DNA of 64,000 bases, taken from Mycobacterium sp. Its GTDB lineage: Bacteria > Actinomycetota > Actinomycetes > Mycobacteriales > Mycobacteriaceae. Under the pieces are notes generated by a model, which was given only the letters and a program-made list of their open reading frames with translations, made no database searches and was not told the origin of the DNA. Both the position numbers and the translations under genes were made by a program. Below are positions 31,210-40,147 of this stretch, one piece after another. How positions within the stretch are numbered: position 1 is the first letter of the stretch; each line of letters begins with the position of its first letter. The stretch covers positions 1-64,000 of the forward strand of contig VEQY01000001.1 of the NCBI GenBank assembly GCA_018882965.1, written 5' to 3'.

Positions 31210-33960
31210 ATGTCGCGTAACGTCGGGAAGGCATCCCTGGGGATCCTCGCCGTCATGCTGCTGGTGTTCTGCGCTGGGGACTACCGGGTCTTCACGGCTC
31301 CGCAGTCGCCCGCCGCTGTCGATGTCGAACTGGCCGAGGGCTGGACGCTGAATTCCGCCGATCGCGTTCGGGTCGACGGCGCCTCGATCTCCACCGAGTC
31401 CTACGACGACAGCGCCTGGGTGCCGGTGCGCAGGATGCCGGGCACGGTCCTGGGAATCCTGCAGTCAGCCGGGGTCTACCCCGACCTGTACTACGGCACG
31501 AACATGCAGAGCGTCCCAGAGCTCTACAAGCAAGACTGGTGGTATCGCACCACGTTTGCGGCTCCCGCCGGGTTCACGACGTACCGGCTGGATTTCCCCG
31601 GAATCAACTACCGCGCCGACATCTGGCTCAACGGCCAGCGGATTGCCGACAACCGCCAGATCGTCGGGATGTACGTCGATCACGATCTGGACGTGACGCG
31701 GTGGGTCAGTCCGGGCTCGCTGAACACTCTCGCGGTCAGGGTGACTCCCGAGCGCGCCATTCAGGACGTTGACGGGGTGGAACTGGCCGACAGCTGGTAC
31801 GACTGGATCAACGGGCGCTATCTCGGATACCGAACGCCCGCCGCCCCGATTCGAGGCAGGACTCCGGTCTCCTTCGTGCCCGACCGCAACGCCGGGATCT
31901 TCAAGCCGGTCCGTCTGCGGGCGAGCGGGCCGGTGGACATCGGACCATCGGCGGTCACCACGCAGTTGCCGCTCCCGGATACCTCCAGTGCCCAGTTGAC
32001 GCTGCATTCCACCGTGCGCAACTACTCCAGCGCCGTGGTGGGCGGTGTCCTGCAGGCGACCATCACCCGGCCCGGCCGGGCGGTGATCCGTGTCGCCCAG
32101 CCGCTGCGGCTGCAGCCCGGTGAGGAGCGTGACGTCAGATTCACCCCGCAGGATTTCGGTGAACTGCAGATCGACAACCCAGACCTGTGGTGGCCCTACA
32201 CGCTCGGGCGCCCGGATCTCTACGACCTCAAACTCGACTTCGTGCAGAACCGGACGGTCACCAGCACGGCCGTCCAGAGATTCGGCATCCGCACCGTCAC
32301 GGGGGGACGCGATCCCGCCGGCGGCGCGATACCGGGCGCCGGCGGGGATTTCTTCCTCCAGGTCAACGGCCGTGATTTCCCCGTGCGGGGCGCCACCTAT
32401 ACCCCCGACCTGCTTTTCCGCGACGACCCCGAACGCGACGCCGCCGTGCTGCACTACGCCCGCGATCTCGGTCTGAACATGCTGCGGCTGGAGTCCAAGA
32501 TCGCCTCGTCCCGGTTCGTCGAGATGGCCGACGAGTTGGGAATCCCGCTGATGTACGGCTGGATGTGCTGCAACCAGTGGGAGAAGTGGCAGCAGTGGGA
32601 CGATGAGGACCGGCGCGTGGCGGGGCAGAGTCTGCGCTCCCAGATCGAGATGCTGCGCGCGCACCCGTCGGTGTTCGTCTGGGCCAACGGCAGCGACGGA
32701 CGGCCACCGGAGCCGGTACGGACCGCCTACCGCGGCATCCTCACCGAGTTGCACTGGCCCAACGCCGTGGTGGACACGGTGTCGGCCTTCGCCCGCGATG
32801 CCGCCGGCGCCCCACTGTGGGACGGAATCCAGATGGCGGGCCCGTACAGCTGGCGCCCGCCGACCTACTGGTTCAGCGGCCGGTACGGCGCGGCCCGCGG
32901 GTCCTCGGCTGAACAGGGCGACAACGAACACATCCCGCCGTTCGCGAGCCTGCGCCGGTTCATCCCGCCGGACAAACTCTGGCCGATCAACGAGACCTGG
33001 TTCTTCCACGCGGGTGCGGCGCCGCAGAACTCCACGCTGTCCAACGTCCGCCGGGCGATAGACCGGCGCTACGGTCCCTCGGTGAGCGCCCAGATGTTCG
33101 CCGACAAAGCCCAGCTGGCCCACTACGAGGCCACCCGCGCGCAATTCGAGGCGTTCGCCGCGCACGGCTGGGCCAGTCACAAGATGACCATCTACTGGAT
33201 GCTCAACAGCCACTGGCCGTCGTTCTTCGGCAACATCTTTGACTACTACCTGCGTCCGGGCGGGGCCTATTACGGCGCCAAGAAGGGACTGCGTCCCCTG
33301 TCGGTGGTGTTCGACTCCTACGCAACCGATGCGGCTCGGGGTCGGGTGACGGTAGTCAATCAGGGTCCTGAGGCCAGGCAGGATCTGCGGGTGCGGGTGC
33401 GGGTGTACGACCTGAACGGCAAGGTTCGCGAGGACCGCACAACGGAGGGAATCGACGTCGCGGCGGGCGGTTCGGCACAGGCGCTGACACTGCCTCAGGG
33501 GCCGGCCGACTCACGGGTCTTCTTCGTCCGTTGCGAACTGCTCGACTCCGACGGAGTTGTCGCCGAGAACGTTTACTGGCAGTCGCAGGTGCCCGACGAT
33601 GTCGGACCGCCGTCCAACGACGTCGCTTTCGACACCAAACAGGTCAGCTGGGCCGACATGACCGCACTGAACACGATGGCCAGGGGGCGGGTCCAGGTGG
33701 GAGCGCGCCGCGACGGGGATGCGGTGCTGATCAGCATGCGCAACCCGACACCGCGGATCGCCTTCTTCGAACGTGCCGAGCTCTTGGAAACCCCGGACGG
33801 CGACGAGGTCCTGCCCGTCGAATACGACGACAACTACGTCACCGTGTTCCCGGGCGAAACCGTCGAGGTCCGTGCGCGGGCGTTGACGCCCGCCGCTGAG
33901 GTTTCGTGGGTCCGGGTGACCGGCTATGGCAGCGCACCGGTCGTCGTGCCGGTGCGCTGA
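31210..33960 (+). CDS. Exported GH2 exo-beta-D-glucosaminidase-like enzyme
   Basis: 916 residues with an N-terminal signal anchor (VGKASLGILAVMLLVFCAG). GH2 domain order: sugar-binding beta domain (about 110-240), Ig-like domain, TIM barrel from about 385, then C-terminal beta domains. The acid/base motif WANGSD (D496) and E568 lie 72 residues apart, the same spacing as the D469/E541 pair of the exo-glucosaminidase CsxA, and SD replaces the usual NE of beta-galactosidases. It would release glucosamine from chitosan-like or wall-derived oligomers outside the cell. Start ATG at 31210. Confidence 0.85.
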   Translation: MSRNVGKASLGILAVMLLVFCAGDYRVFTAPQSPAAVDVELAEGWTLNSADRVRVDGASISTESYDDSAWVPVRRMPGTVLGILQSAGVYPDLYYGTNMQSVPELYKQDWWYRTTFAAPAGFTTYRLDFPGINYRADIWLNGQRIADNRQIVGMYVDHDLDVTRWVSPGSLNTLAVRVTPERAIQDVDGVELADSWYDWINGRYLGYRTPAAPIRGRTPVSFVPDRNAGIFKPVRLRASGPVDIGPSAVTTQLPLPDTSSAQLTLHSTVRNYSSAVVGGVLQATITRPGRAVIRVAQPLRLQPGEERDVRFTPQDFGELQIDNPDLWWPYTLGRPDLYDLKLDFVQNRTVTSTAVQRFGIRTVTGGRDPAGGAIPGAGGDFFLQVNGRDFPVRGATYTPDLLFRDDPERDAAVLHYARDLGLNMLRLESKIASSRFVEMADELGIPLMYGWMCCNQWEKWQQWDDEDRRVAGQSLRSQIEMLRAHPSVFVWANGSDGRPPEPVRTAYRGILTELHWPNAVVDTVSAFARDAAGAPLWDGIQMAGPYSWRPPTYWFSGRYGAARGSSAEQGDNEHIPPFASLRRFIPPDKLWPINETWFFHAGAAPQNSTLSNVRRAIDRRYGPSVSAQMFADKAQLAHYEATRAQFEAFAAHGWASHKMTIYWMLNSHWPSFFGNIFDYYLRPGGAYYGAKKGLRPLSVVFDSYATDAARGRVTVVNQGPEARQDLRVRVRVYDLNGKVREDRTTEGIDVAAGGSAQALTLPQGPADSRVFFVRCELLDSDGVVAENVYWQSQVPDDVGPPSNDVAFDTKQVSWADMTALNTMARGRVQVGARRDGDAVLISMRNPTPRIAFFERAELLETPDGDEVLPVEYDDNYVTVFPGETVEVRARALTPAAEVSWVRVTGYGSAPVVVPVR

Positions 33961-34043
33961 GTCCGCGTCTCGGTCCGGTATCTGCCCGCCGGTGGCCTAC
34001 ATTCGGTGTGGGGGACGCAGCCGGGGGCCGGAAGGGACCGACA

Positions 34044-34943
34044 TTGCTCCAACACGGCCTGGTCGTAGGCGCGGCGCTGGCGGGCGCGGTGTTCACTGCG
34101 ATCGGGATCGTGGTGCGCCAGCGCGCGACGATGGACGTTCCGGCCGACCGTGGGGTCAGCACCCTCATGATCAAGACACTGCTGCGCCGTCCGCTGTGGT
34201 GGGCCGGGACCGCCTCGGCGGTCACCGGGTACGCCTTCCAGGCCCTGGCCCTGGCCTACGGCTCGCTGATTCTGGTGGCGCCGCTGCTGGTAGCGGCGTT
34301 GCTGTTCGCTCTTCCGCTGAGCGCATGGTTGTCCGAGCGGCGCGTCAGCCGTGCGGAGTGGGGTTGGGCTGTTCTTCTCACCATGTCGCTGGCGGTGTTC
34401 GTGGCGCTGACCCGGACGCGCCCGGGCGACTACGAAGGGTCGGAGGTGCCCGCCGTCACGGTCGCGGTGACCAGCGTGCTGCTGGTCGTCGGGTGCGTTG
34501 TGGTCGCCGGGCGCCGCACCGGGTGGCGGCGCGCGATCCTGCTGGCGATCGGCGTCGGGGTGCTCTTCGGCGTGGTGGCGGTGCTCACCAAGATCGAGAT
34601 GCACATCCTGACGGATGAAAGCTGGTCACGGTTGTTCACATCGCCGGTGACCTACACGCTGATCGTCGTCGGGGTGGGCGCGACGTTGCTGCAGCAGTCC
34701 GCGTTTCACGCGGGCTCGCTGAAAGCCTCGGTGCCGGCGATGCTGGTGCTCGAACCTGTGGTCGCGGTGCTGCTCGGTCAGGTCGTGCTGGGCGAGCATC
34801 TCGACGTCGGCACGCCGACCGCCGTTGCGCTCGGATTCGCCCTGGCAGTCATGGCGATCGCGACGGTCGCACTGGGCCGCGACGAGGGGGCGTACGAAGA
34901 CGAGCTCGATGCGGCGGCGCGCCGGGCGACCCGTCCCGGCTGA
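34044..34943 (+). CDS. DMT-superfamily transporter (EamA-like)
   Basis: About 299 residues from the TTG at 34044, which has GGAAGGGA upstream; a GTG at 34008 is the alternative. Ten hydrophobic helices arranged as two EamA halves, with LYRVSR-like loops replaced by SERRVSRAEWGW after the first half and LLEPVVAVLLGQVVLGEHLDVG in the second half, the usual end of a DMT repeat. Cargo unknown. It follows the GH2 gene by 84 bp on the same strand. Confidence 0.8.
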   Translation: MLQHGLVVGAALAGAVFTAIGIVVRQRATMDVPADRGVSTLMIKTLLRRPLWWAGTASAVTGYAFQALALAYGSLILVAPLLVAALLFALPLSAWLSERRVSRAEWGWAVLLTMSLAVFVALTRTRPGDYEGSEVPAVTVAVTSVLLVVGCVVVAGRRTGWRRAILLAIGVGVLFGVVAVLTKIEMHILTDESWSRLFTSPVTYTLIVVGVGATLLQQSAFHAGSLKASVPAMLVLEPVVAVLLGQVVLGEHLDVGTPTAVALGFALAVMAIATVALGRDEGAYEDELDAAARRATRPG

Positions 34944-34979
34944 GCCGGCGGCACGTCCGGACGGCTACCCTGTGGTCGC

Positions 34980-35717
34980 GTGTCCACCCTCGACCCGCTC
35001 GCCGTGGTCGCTGCCGCTCCGGCGGGACCGGGAGTCGGTGCCTTCTTCGACCTTGACGGAACCCTGTTGGCGGGCTTCACAGCGACCGCACATGCCCGCG
35101 ACCGGATGCGCCGGCGCCAGGCGCGGATCGGCGAGATGCTCGGCGTCGCTGAGGCCGCAGTCCGCTACCGGCTTGGCCGTGTGCATTTCGACCGTCTGCT
35201 GGAACGTGCGGCGGTCTACCTTCGCGGAGAGTCGTCAGCCGAAATCGATGCGATCTGCGAGCGACTCTTCGCCGAACATCACGCCGGGCGGATTTACCCA
35301 CTGATGCGCACGATCCTGGCCGCCCACCGGGCACGCGGGCACACCATCGTCCTCAGTTCCTCGGCGCTGACGATTCACGCGGAACCTGTGGCCCGCGCGC
35401 TGGGCATCCCGGATGTGGTCTGCAATGCCCTCGAGGTCGACGACCGGGGCCTGTTGACCGGCAGGGTGCATCATCCGGTCATCTGGGGTGAGCAGAAGGC
35501 GAACGCGGTGCAACGGTTCTGTCAAGCCCGCCACGTCGACCTGGCGAAGAGCTTCTTTTACGCCGACGGTGACGAGGATGTCGCGTTGATGCTGCTGGTC
35601 GGCAATCCCCGGCCGGTCAACCCGCGGGCGGGGCTGGCGCGGTTGGCGACGGCCAGGGGCTGGCCGGTGCTTCGGGTGCCCAGTCCGGCCCGGACGACCC
35701 GAAGCCGGTTCACATAG
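34980..35717 (+). CDS. HAD-IB family phosphatase
   Basis: 245 residues, GTG start. HAD motifs in order: AFFDLDGTL (D nucleophile and acid), VLSSSALT (motif II Ser), KANAVQRF (motif III Lys) and YADGDEDVALM (motif IV Asp). The C-terminal SerB-like fold is typical of HAD-IB proteins that in mycobacteria are often fused to a PlsC acyltransferase; here it stands alone. It would dephosphorylate a small phosphomonoester. It overlaps the FabG3-like gene by 8 bp tail to tail. Confidence 0.87.
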   Translation: MSTLDPLAVVAAAPAGPGVGAFFDLDGTLLAGFTATAHARDRMRRRQARIGEMLGVAEAAVRYRLGRVHFDRLLERAAVYLRGESSAEIDAICERLFAEHHAGRIYPLMRTILAAHRARGHTIVLSSSALTIHAEPVARALGIPDVVCNALEVDDRGLLTGRVHHPVIWGEQKANAVQRFCQARHVDLAKSFFYADGDEDVALMLLVGNPRPVNPRAGLARLATARGWPVLRVPSPARTTRSRFT

Positions 35718-36450
35718 CCCGGTGGGGTACGTCGGTGATCAGGCCACCGTCAACCACGTACTCCGATCCTGTGGAGAATGACGACTCGTCGCTGGCGAGG
35801 AACACCACGAACGCCGCCACCTCGTCAGGCGTGCCGGCCCGGCCCATCGGCGCCGTCACCATGTCGTCGGGCAGATGCTTGGTCATCGGGGTCCGGATGA
35901 ACCCGGGGTGGATGGAGTTCACCCGGATCTTCTCCGACGCGAGTTCCAGCGCGGTCGACTTCGTCAGGCCGCGCAGGCCCCATTTCGATGCGACGTAGCT
36001 GTGGACCCACGCGGCGCCCCGCATGCCCTCGATGGAGGACACGTTGATGATCGACCCGCCGCCCGCGGCGACCATCGGATCGATGACCGCCTTGGTCCCC
36101 AGCAGCGGCCCGGTGAGATTGACGTCGAGCACCTTCTGCCAACGTTCGACATCCAGGGTCTTCAACGGAGCCAACTGGACGATTCCCGCATTGTTCACCA
36201 GCACGTTGAGCTTGCCGAAGGCCTCCAGCGCGGTGTCGACAGCGGCCTTCCAGTCCTCGGCGCTGGTGACATCGAGGTGGACGTAGCGGGCTGAGGCGCC
36301 GAGCTCCTCGGCGAGCGCGGCTCCCTCGGCGTCGAGGATGTCCCCGATCACCACCTTCGCGCCCTCCGCGACCAGCATCCTGGCGTCAGCCGCTCCCATC
36401 CCGCGTGCGCCGCCGCTGATGAGTGCCACTTTGTCGTCTACACGTCCCAT
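35710..36450 (-). CDS. fabG3: FabG3-like short-chain dehydrogenase (hydroxysteroid dehydrogenase type)
   Basis: 246 residues very like M. tuberculosis FabG3 (Rv2002): SGGARGMGAADARMLVAEGAKVVIGDILD, YVHLDVTSAEDW, NVLVNNAGI, NVSSIEGMRGAA, YVASKWGLRGLTKSTALELA and NSIHPGFIRTPMT. The catalytic Ser, Tyr (YVASK) and Lys are intact. FabG3 is an NADH-dependent 20-beta-hydroxysteroid dehydrogenase in vitro. It is divergent from the DapB-fold gene with 24 bp between starts, so both promoters overlap. Steroid substrate inferred from the homologue. Confidence 0.85.
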   Translation of the reverse strand: MGRVDDKVALISGGARGMGAADARMLVAEGAKVVIGDILDAEGAALAEELGASARYVHLDVTSAEDWKAAVDTALEAFGKLNVLVNNAGIVQLAPLKTLDVERWQKVLDVNLTGPLLGTKAVIDPMVAAGGGSIINVSSIEGMRGAAWVHSYVASKWGLRGLTKSTALELASEKIRVNSIHPGFIRTPMTKHLPDDMVTAPMGRAGTPDEVAAFVVFLASDESSFSTGSEYVVDGGLITDVPHRAM

Positions 36451-36474
36451 GGGGCGTCACGCTACCTTGAACCC

Positions 36475-37560
36475 ATGGCCATTCGCGTGTCCCATATCGG
36501 AACCGGAAACGTTGGTCGGCTCGCGCTCGCCGAGCTGATCGCCAACCCCGCCTTCGAACTGACCGGATTGTGCGTGTCGACTGCGGAGAAGGTCGGCAGA
36601 GACGCCGGCGAACTCGCTGGACTGGACGTCGTCACCGGTGTGAGGGCAACGGACGACATGGCTGCGGTGCTGGCCTCCGAGCCGGAGTGCGCGGTCTACT
36701 GCGCGATGGGTGACACCCGACTGGTCGAGGCGATGGCCGATGTTCGACGGATTCTCTCTGCCGGGATCAATGTCGTCGGCTCCGCACCGGGCATGCTCCA
36801 GTACCCCTGGGCGGTGATCCCGGACAAGTACATCGAGCAGGTGGAAGATGCTGGGCGACAGGGTAACTCAAGCGTTTACATCAACGGGGTCGATCCGGGT
36901 TTCGTCACCGACCTGATTCCGTTGGCTTTCGCCAGTACGTGTCGCAGCATCGAACAGGTGCGGTGCATGGAGATCGCCGACTACGCCACCTACGACGGGG
37001 CGATCGTGATGTTCGACGTGATGGGCTTCGGGAAGCCGCTCGACGAGGTTCCCCTGCTATTCCAGCCGGGCGTCCTCAGCGTGGCGTGGGGGTGTGCGAT
37101 CCGCCAGCTTGCAGCAGGTCTGAACATCGAGATCGATGCGATCTCGGAGAACTACGAGCGCGAGCCCGCACCGGAGGATTTCGACATCGCGGCGGGGCGT
37201 ATTCGCCGCGGCGGGGTGGCGGCGGTCCGGTTCGAGATCATCGGGACGGCCAAGGGGCGTCCGGTGATCGTGGTCGAACACGTGACCCGGCTGCGCGGGG
37301 ACCTGCGACCGGAGTGGGCTCAACCCGCGCAACCCGGCGGCTCCTACCGGGTGCAGATCACCGGCGAGCCGTCCTACACCGTCGAGATCTGTCCCACCAG
37401 CCGACTGGGCGACCATAACCATGCCGCCATCTCCGGCGCCGCGGGCCGCATCGTCAACGCGATCCCCGCGGTGATCGCGGCGCCGCCGGGTATCCGGACC
37501 ACACTCGACCTGCCGCTGACAAGTGCGGTCGATCTGTTCGGAACCGACGATCAGGGGTGA
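36475..37560 (+). CDS. DapB-like NAD(P)-binding oxidoreductase
   Basis: 361 residues. Rossmann start VSHIGTGNVGRLALAEL, then CAVYCAMGDTR and NVVGSAPGMLQYPW as in the dihydrodipicolinate-reductase N-terminal domain family, with a C-terminal domain ending PGIRTTLDLPLTSAVDLFG. These proteins are related to diaminopimelate or amine dehydrogenases, are not true DapB, and their substrate is unknown. It starts 24 bp from the divergent SDR and ends overlapping the next gene's stop by 10 bp. Confidence 0.82.
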   Translation: MAIRVSHIGTGNVGRLALAELIANPAFELTGLCVSTAEKVGRDAGELAGLDVVTGVRATDDMAAVLASEPECAVYCAMGDTRLVEAMADVRRILSAGINVVGSAPGMLQYPWAVIPDKYIEQVEDAGRQGNSSVYINGVDPGFVTDLIPLAFASTCRSIEQVRCMEIADYATYDGAIVMFDVMGFGKPLDEVPLLFQPGVLSVAWGCAIRQLAAGLNIEIDAISENYEREPAPEDFDIAAGRIRRGGVAAVRFEIIGTAKGRPVIVVEHVTRLRGDLRPEWAQPAQPGGSYRVQITGEPSYTVEICPTSRLGDHNHAAISGAAGRIVNAIPAVIAAPPGIRTTLDLPLTSAVDLFGTDDQG

Positions 37561-37892
37561 TAGCCGGGCGTCAGGGTTGCCCCCGGATACCACCCGTAGC
37601 CACCGTTGACATATAGCGACAGGCACTGCTTGTTACCCCGGCAGGCGATCAGGGCACCCGCGTCGGGTGCCTGGCCGAGTACCCGGTTGCCGCGTGGCGG
37701 CAGGGCGCAGTTGACCACGTAGGGGTTGTAGATCCAGATGCCCGGAACGCACGGTTCCGAGGGACTGCGGGGCACGTCTGCTTGCGCTGCGGCCGCTCCC
37801 AAACCCATCGCGCACGCGGCCATGGCGAGCGCGAAGCTCCCCGCGAACCCGGTCACGGACCGTCGCCGCGCCGTGTGGTTGATCGTGGTCAT
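37551..37892 (-). CDS. Small secreted protein, unknown
   Basis: 113 residues with a basic start and an Ala-rich signal peptide (SFALAMAACAMGLGAAAAQADVP). The mature part has four Cys (EPCVPGI, NCALPP, IACRG, KQCLSL) and ends in a Gly/Tyr/Trp/Pro segment, which suggests a small disulfide-bonded wall protein. Start ATG at 37892. Convergent with the DapB-fold gene. I do not recognise the family. Confidence 0.75.
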   Translation of the reverse strand: MTTINHTARRRSVTGFAGSFALAMAACAMGLGAAAAQADVPRSPSEPCVPGIWIYNPYVVNCALPPRGNRVLGQAPDAGALIACRGNKQCLSLYVNGGYGWYPGATLTPGYHP

Positions 37893-37971
37893 GACTGCAC
37901 CCGTCCACGCTCCGGGGGCAGAGCGTTGTTGTCCCTAGTCTAGGGGCCGGTTCGGCGGAAAGGGGACAAAC

Positions 37972-38430
37972 GTGGCCGGTCCTGCCGTGGCGGCATGCGC
38001 GGGGTTCCTGCTGGCCGTGCTGTGGATGGATCTGATGTTCGACAGTCAGGTTCGCCGCAGCGGTCCGGTTCTCGATGAGCCGGCGCTGGCCTCCATCGCC
38101 GGCTACTACCACCGGGTCACCACCAGCAGTCGGCGGATGCTCATCGCAGCGGTGATGGCCATGCTGCTGGGACTGCTCGCCCTCGACGCCCTGACCGGCT
38201 GCAGCCCGGGGTGGCTGCTGGCGCTGTCGGCGGTACTGGCGGGAGGGCCGATCCTGCTCGCAACGCTTGGCACCGTCCCCAGGGCGGCCCGGCTCGGCTG
38301 GCGGCGCGGAACACCCGTCGAACAGACCCGGCTGGCCCGGGCGATCTACCGCGACCATATGGTCTGTCTGATCTGCATGCTGGTGTTTCTGGCGCTCTGG
38401 TTGGCGGTGGCATTAGGCTGGGCGAAATAG
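37972..38430 (+). CDS. Four-helix membrane protein, unknown
   Basis: 152 residues, GTG start after AAGGGG. Hydrophobic segments at about 5-22, 55-74, 80-100 and 128-148, with basic loops (TVPRAARLGWRRG). It is one of the small mycobacterial integral membrane proteins with no assigned role. Its stop codon TAG is the first three bases of the KstR-type operator for the next gene. Confidence 0.75.
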   Translation: MAGPAVAACAGFLLAVLWMDLMFDSQVRRSGPVLDEPALASIAGYYHRVTTSSRRMLIAAVMAMLLGLLALDALTGCSPGWLLALSAVLAGGPILLATLGTVPRAARLGWRRGTPVEQTRLARAIYRDHMVCLICMLVFLALWLAVALGWAK

Positions 38431-38441
38431 AACACGTTTCA
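38428..38441. promoter_or_regulatory. KstR-type operator (TnnAACnnGTTnnA)
   Basis: TAGAACACGTTTCA at 38428-38441 matches every fixed position of the 14-bp palindromic consensus TNNAACNNGTTNNA for the cholesterol-catabolism repressor KstR. It lies 25 bp before the nitronate-monooxygenase-like start at 38467, a normal operator distance. Established: KstR is released by cholesterol-derived CoA esters. Inference: this gene is sterol-induced. Confidence 0.6.
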
Positions 38442-38466
38442 GTCGGCCGCACCTCAGGAGCCGCTC

Positions 38467-39600
38467 ATGCACACCGCACTTTGTGACGAACTCGGGATCG
38501 AGTTCCCCATCTTCGCGTTCACCCACTGCCGCGATGTCGTGGTCGCCGTCAGCAAAGCCGGGGGCTTCGGTGTGCTGGGCGCGGTGGGGTTCACCCCCGA
38601 GCAACTCGAGATCGAACTGGACTGGATCGACGCCCACATCGGTGACCATCCATACGGGGTGGACATCGTCATCCCCAACAAGTACGAGGGCATGGACTCG
38701 GGCATGTCCGGCGAGGAACTCGCCGAGATGCTGCGCAAGATGGTGCCCCAGCAGCATCTGGACTTCGCCAAGAAAATCCTCGCCGACCACGGAGTGCCGA
38801 CCGCCGACGCGGACTCACACGCCCTGCAGTTGCTCGGATGGACCGAGGCGACGGCGACCCCGCAGGTCGAGGTGGCCCTGCGGCACCCGAAGATGACCCT
38901 GATCGCCAACGCGCTGGGGACCCCGCCGGCCGACATGATCGCCCACATTCACCAGGCCGGCCGCAAGGTGGCCGCCCTGTGCGGCTCCCCCGCGCAGGCC
39001 CGCAAACACGCCGAGGCCGATGTCGACATCATCATCGCCCAGGGCGGCGAGGGCGGCGGCCACTGCGGGGATATCGGTTCGATCGTGCTGTGGCCGCAGG
39101 TCGTCCGCGAGGTGGCGCCGCGGCCGGTGCTGGCCGCGGGCGGCATCGGCAGCGGCCAGCAGATCGCCGCGGCCCTGGCCCTGGGCTGTCAGGGTGCGTG
39201 GTCGGGTTCGCAGTGGCTGATGGTGGAGGAGGCGCACAACACCCCGGTCCAGCAGGCCGCGTACGCGAAGGCGACCAGCCGGGACACCGTGCGCAGCAGG
39301 TCGTTCACCGGCAAGCCCTGCCGGATGCTGCGCAATGACTGGACCGACGCCTGGCAGACGCCCGGAAACCCCGAGCCGCTCGGAATGCCCCTGCAGTACA
39401 TGGTGTCGGGGATGGCCGTGGCCGCCACCAACAAATACCCCAACGAGACGGTCAACGTCGCCTTCAACCCGGTCGGTCAGGTCGTCGGTCAGCTGAGCAA
39501 GGTGGAGAAATGCTCAGCCGTCATCGACCGCTGGGTGCGTGAGTACCTGGAGGCGAGCAACCGACTCGAGGAGATCAACGAGGCCGCGACGGCGGTGTGA
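38467..39600 (+). CDS. Nitronate monooxygenase-like FMN flavoprotein
   Basis: 377 residues, TIM-barrel NMO/2-nitropropane dioxygenase family: GIEFPIFAFTHCRDVVVAVSKAGGFGVLGA, the FMN phosphate site IIIAQGGEGGGHCGDIG, and VLAAGGIGSGQQIAAALALG. Members oxidise nitronates or act as flavin enoyl or quinone reductases; one relative, IpdC, works in cholesterol ring degradation in M. tuberculosis but is more distant. The KstR-type site upstream argues for a sterol-linked role here. Confidence 0.82.
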   Translation: MHTALCDELGIEFPIFAFTHCRDVVVAVSKAGGFGVLGAVGFTPEQLEIELDWIDAHIGDHPYGVDIVIPNKYEGMDSGMSGEELAEMLRKMVPQQHLDFAKKILADHGVPTADADSHALQLLGWTEATATPQVEVALRHPKMTLIANALGTPPADMIAHIHQAGRKVAALCGSPAQARKHAEADVDIIIAQGGEGGGHCGDIGSIVLWPQVVREVAPRPVLAAGGIGSGQQIAAALALGCQGAWSGSQWLMVEEAHNTPVQQAAYAKATSRDTVRSRSFTGKPCRMLRNDWTDAWQTPGNPEPLGMPLQYMVSGMAVAATNKYPNETVNVAFNPVGQVVGQLSKVEKCSAVIDRWVREYLEASNRLEEINEAATAV

Positions 39601-39618
39601 CCGCGGCTGAAGGGGCGA

Positions 39619-40065
39619 TCAGGGCGCGGGGACGAACGAACTGCCGTTACCCCAATCACCGACCTTGAGGAACCCGGGCTGCCAGCCCTGGGCTCCCAGG
39701 CACAGCATCGGCCGGCCGTCGGGTGACTGCGCGGCAGCCTGCGAACCCGGGCACGGCGCACCGATCTCCTGCACGCCGTACAGCTTCGGCGAGATGACCC
39801 AGAACCCTGTTCCCGAGGGTGGAAGGTCCCAGCCGACGGTGGTGTTCTGGTTGGCGATCCAGTGGCAGGCCATCGCCTCTCCGCCGATCCCGCGGCCGAA
39901 GATGAACCGGTCCCACTGGTAGCACGGAGCGCTCAGGCGGGCCTGGTAGTTGATTCCGGGCACGTCGCCGGAGTACGAGGGGCTGTGCTCGTCGGCGGAC
40001 GCCGGTGCCGCCGCGGCGAGCGTCGCGCCGGCGGCGACTGCGGTGATGAGGACTTCGCGGAGCAT
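39619..40065 (-). CDS. Secreted protein of unknown function
   Basis: 148 residues, ATG start. A signal peptide (MLREVLITAVAAGATLAAAAPASA) and a mature part with four Cys (SAPCYQW, AMACHW, GAPCPG, MLCLGA) and many Trp residues, which suggests a compact disulfide-rich exported domain. The distribution of Cys resembles the 37551-37892 protein only loosely. Convergent with the NMO-like gene. Confidence 0.75.
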   Translation of the reverse strand: MLREVLITAVAAGATLAAAAPASADEHSPSYSGDVPGINYQARLSAPCYQWDRFIFGRGIGGEAMACHWIANQNTTVGWDLPPSGTGFWVISPKLYGVQEIGAPCPGSQAAAQSPDGRPMLCLGAQGWQPGFLKVGDWGNGSSFVPAP

Positions 40066-40147
40066 GTCACATCCTCGGTGGTCGTCGGTGCCTGTCGGGA
40101 CGGGGTCGAGCCTAGCCCCTGGCGCCTGGCCAAACCGGCCGAAACGC

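Noticed and set aside
38467..39600. Assignment as IpdC of the cholesterol pathway
   Set aside because: Only the general FMN-binding pattern agrees; the rest of the sequence differs from what I recall of Rv3553, so no gene symbol was given.
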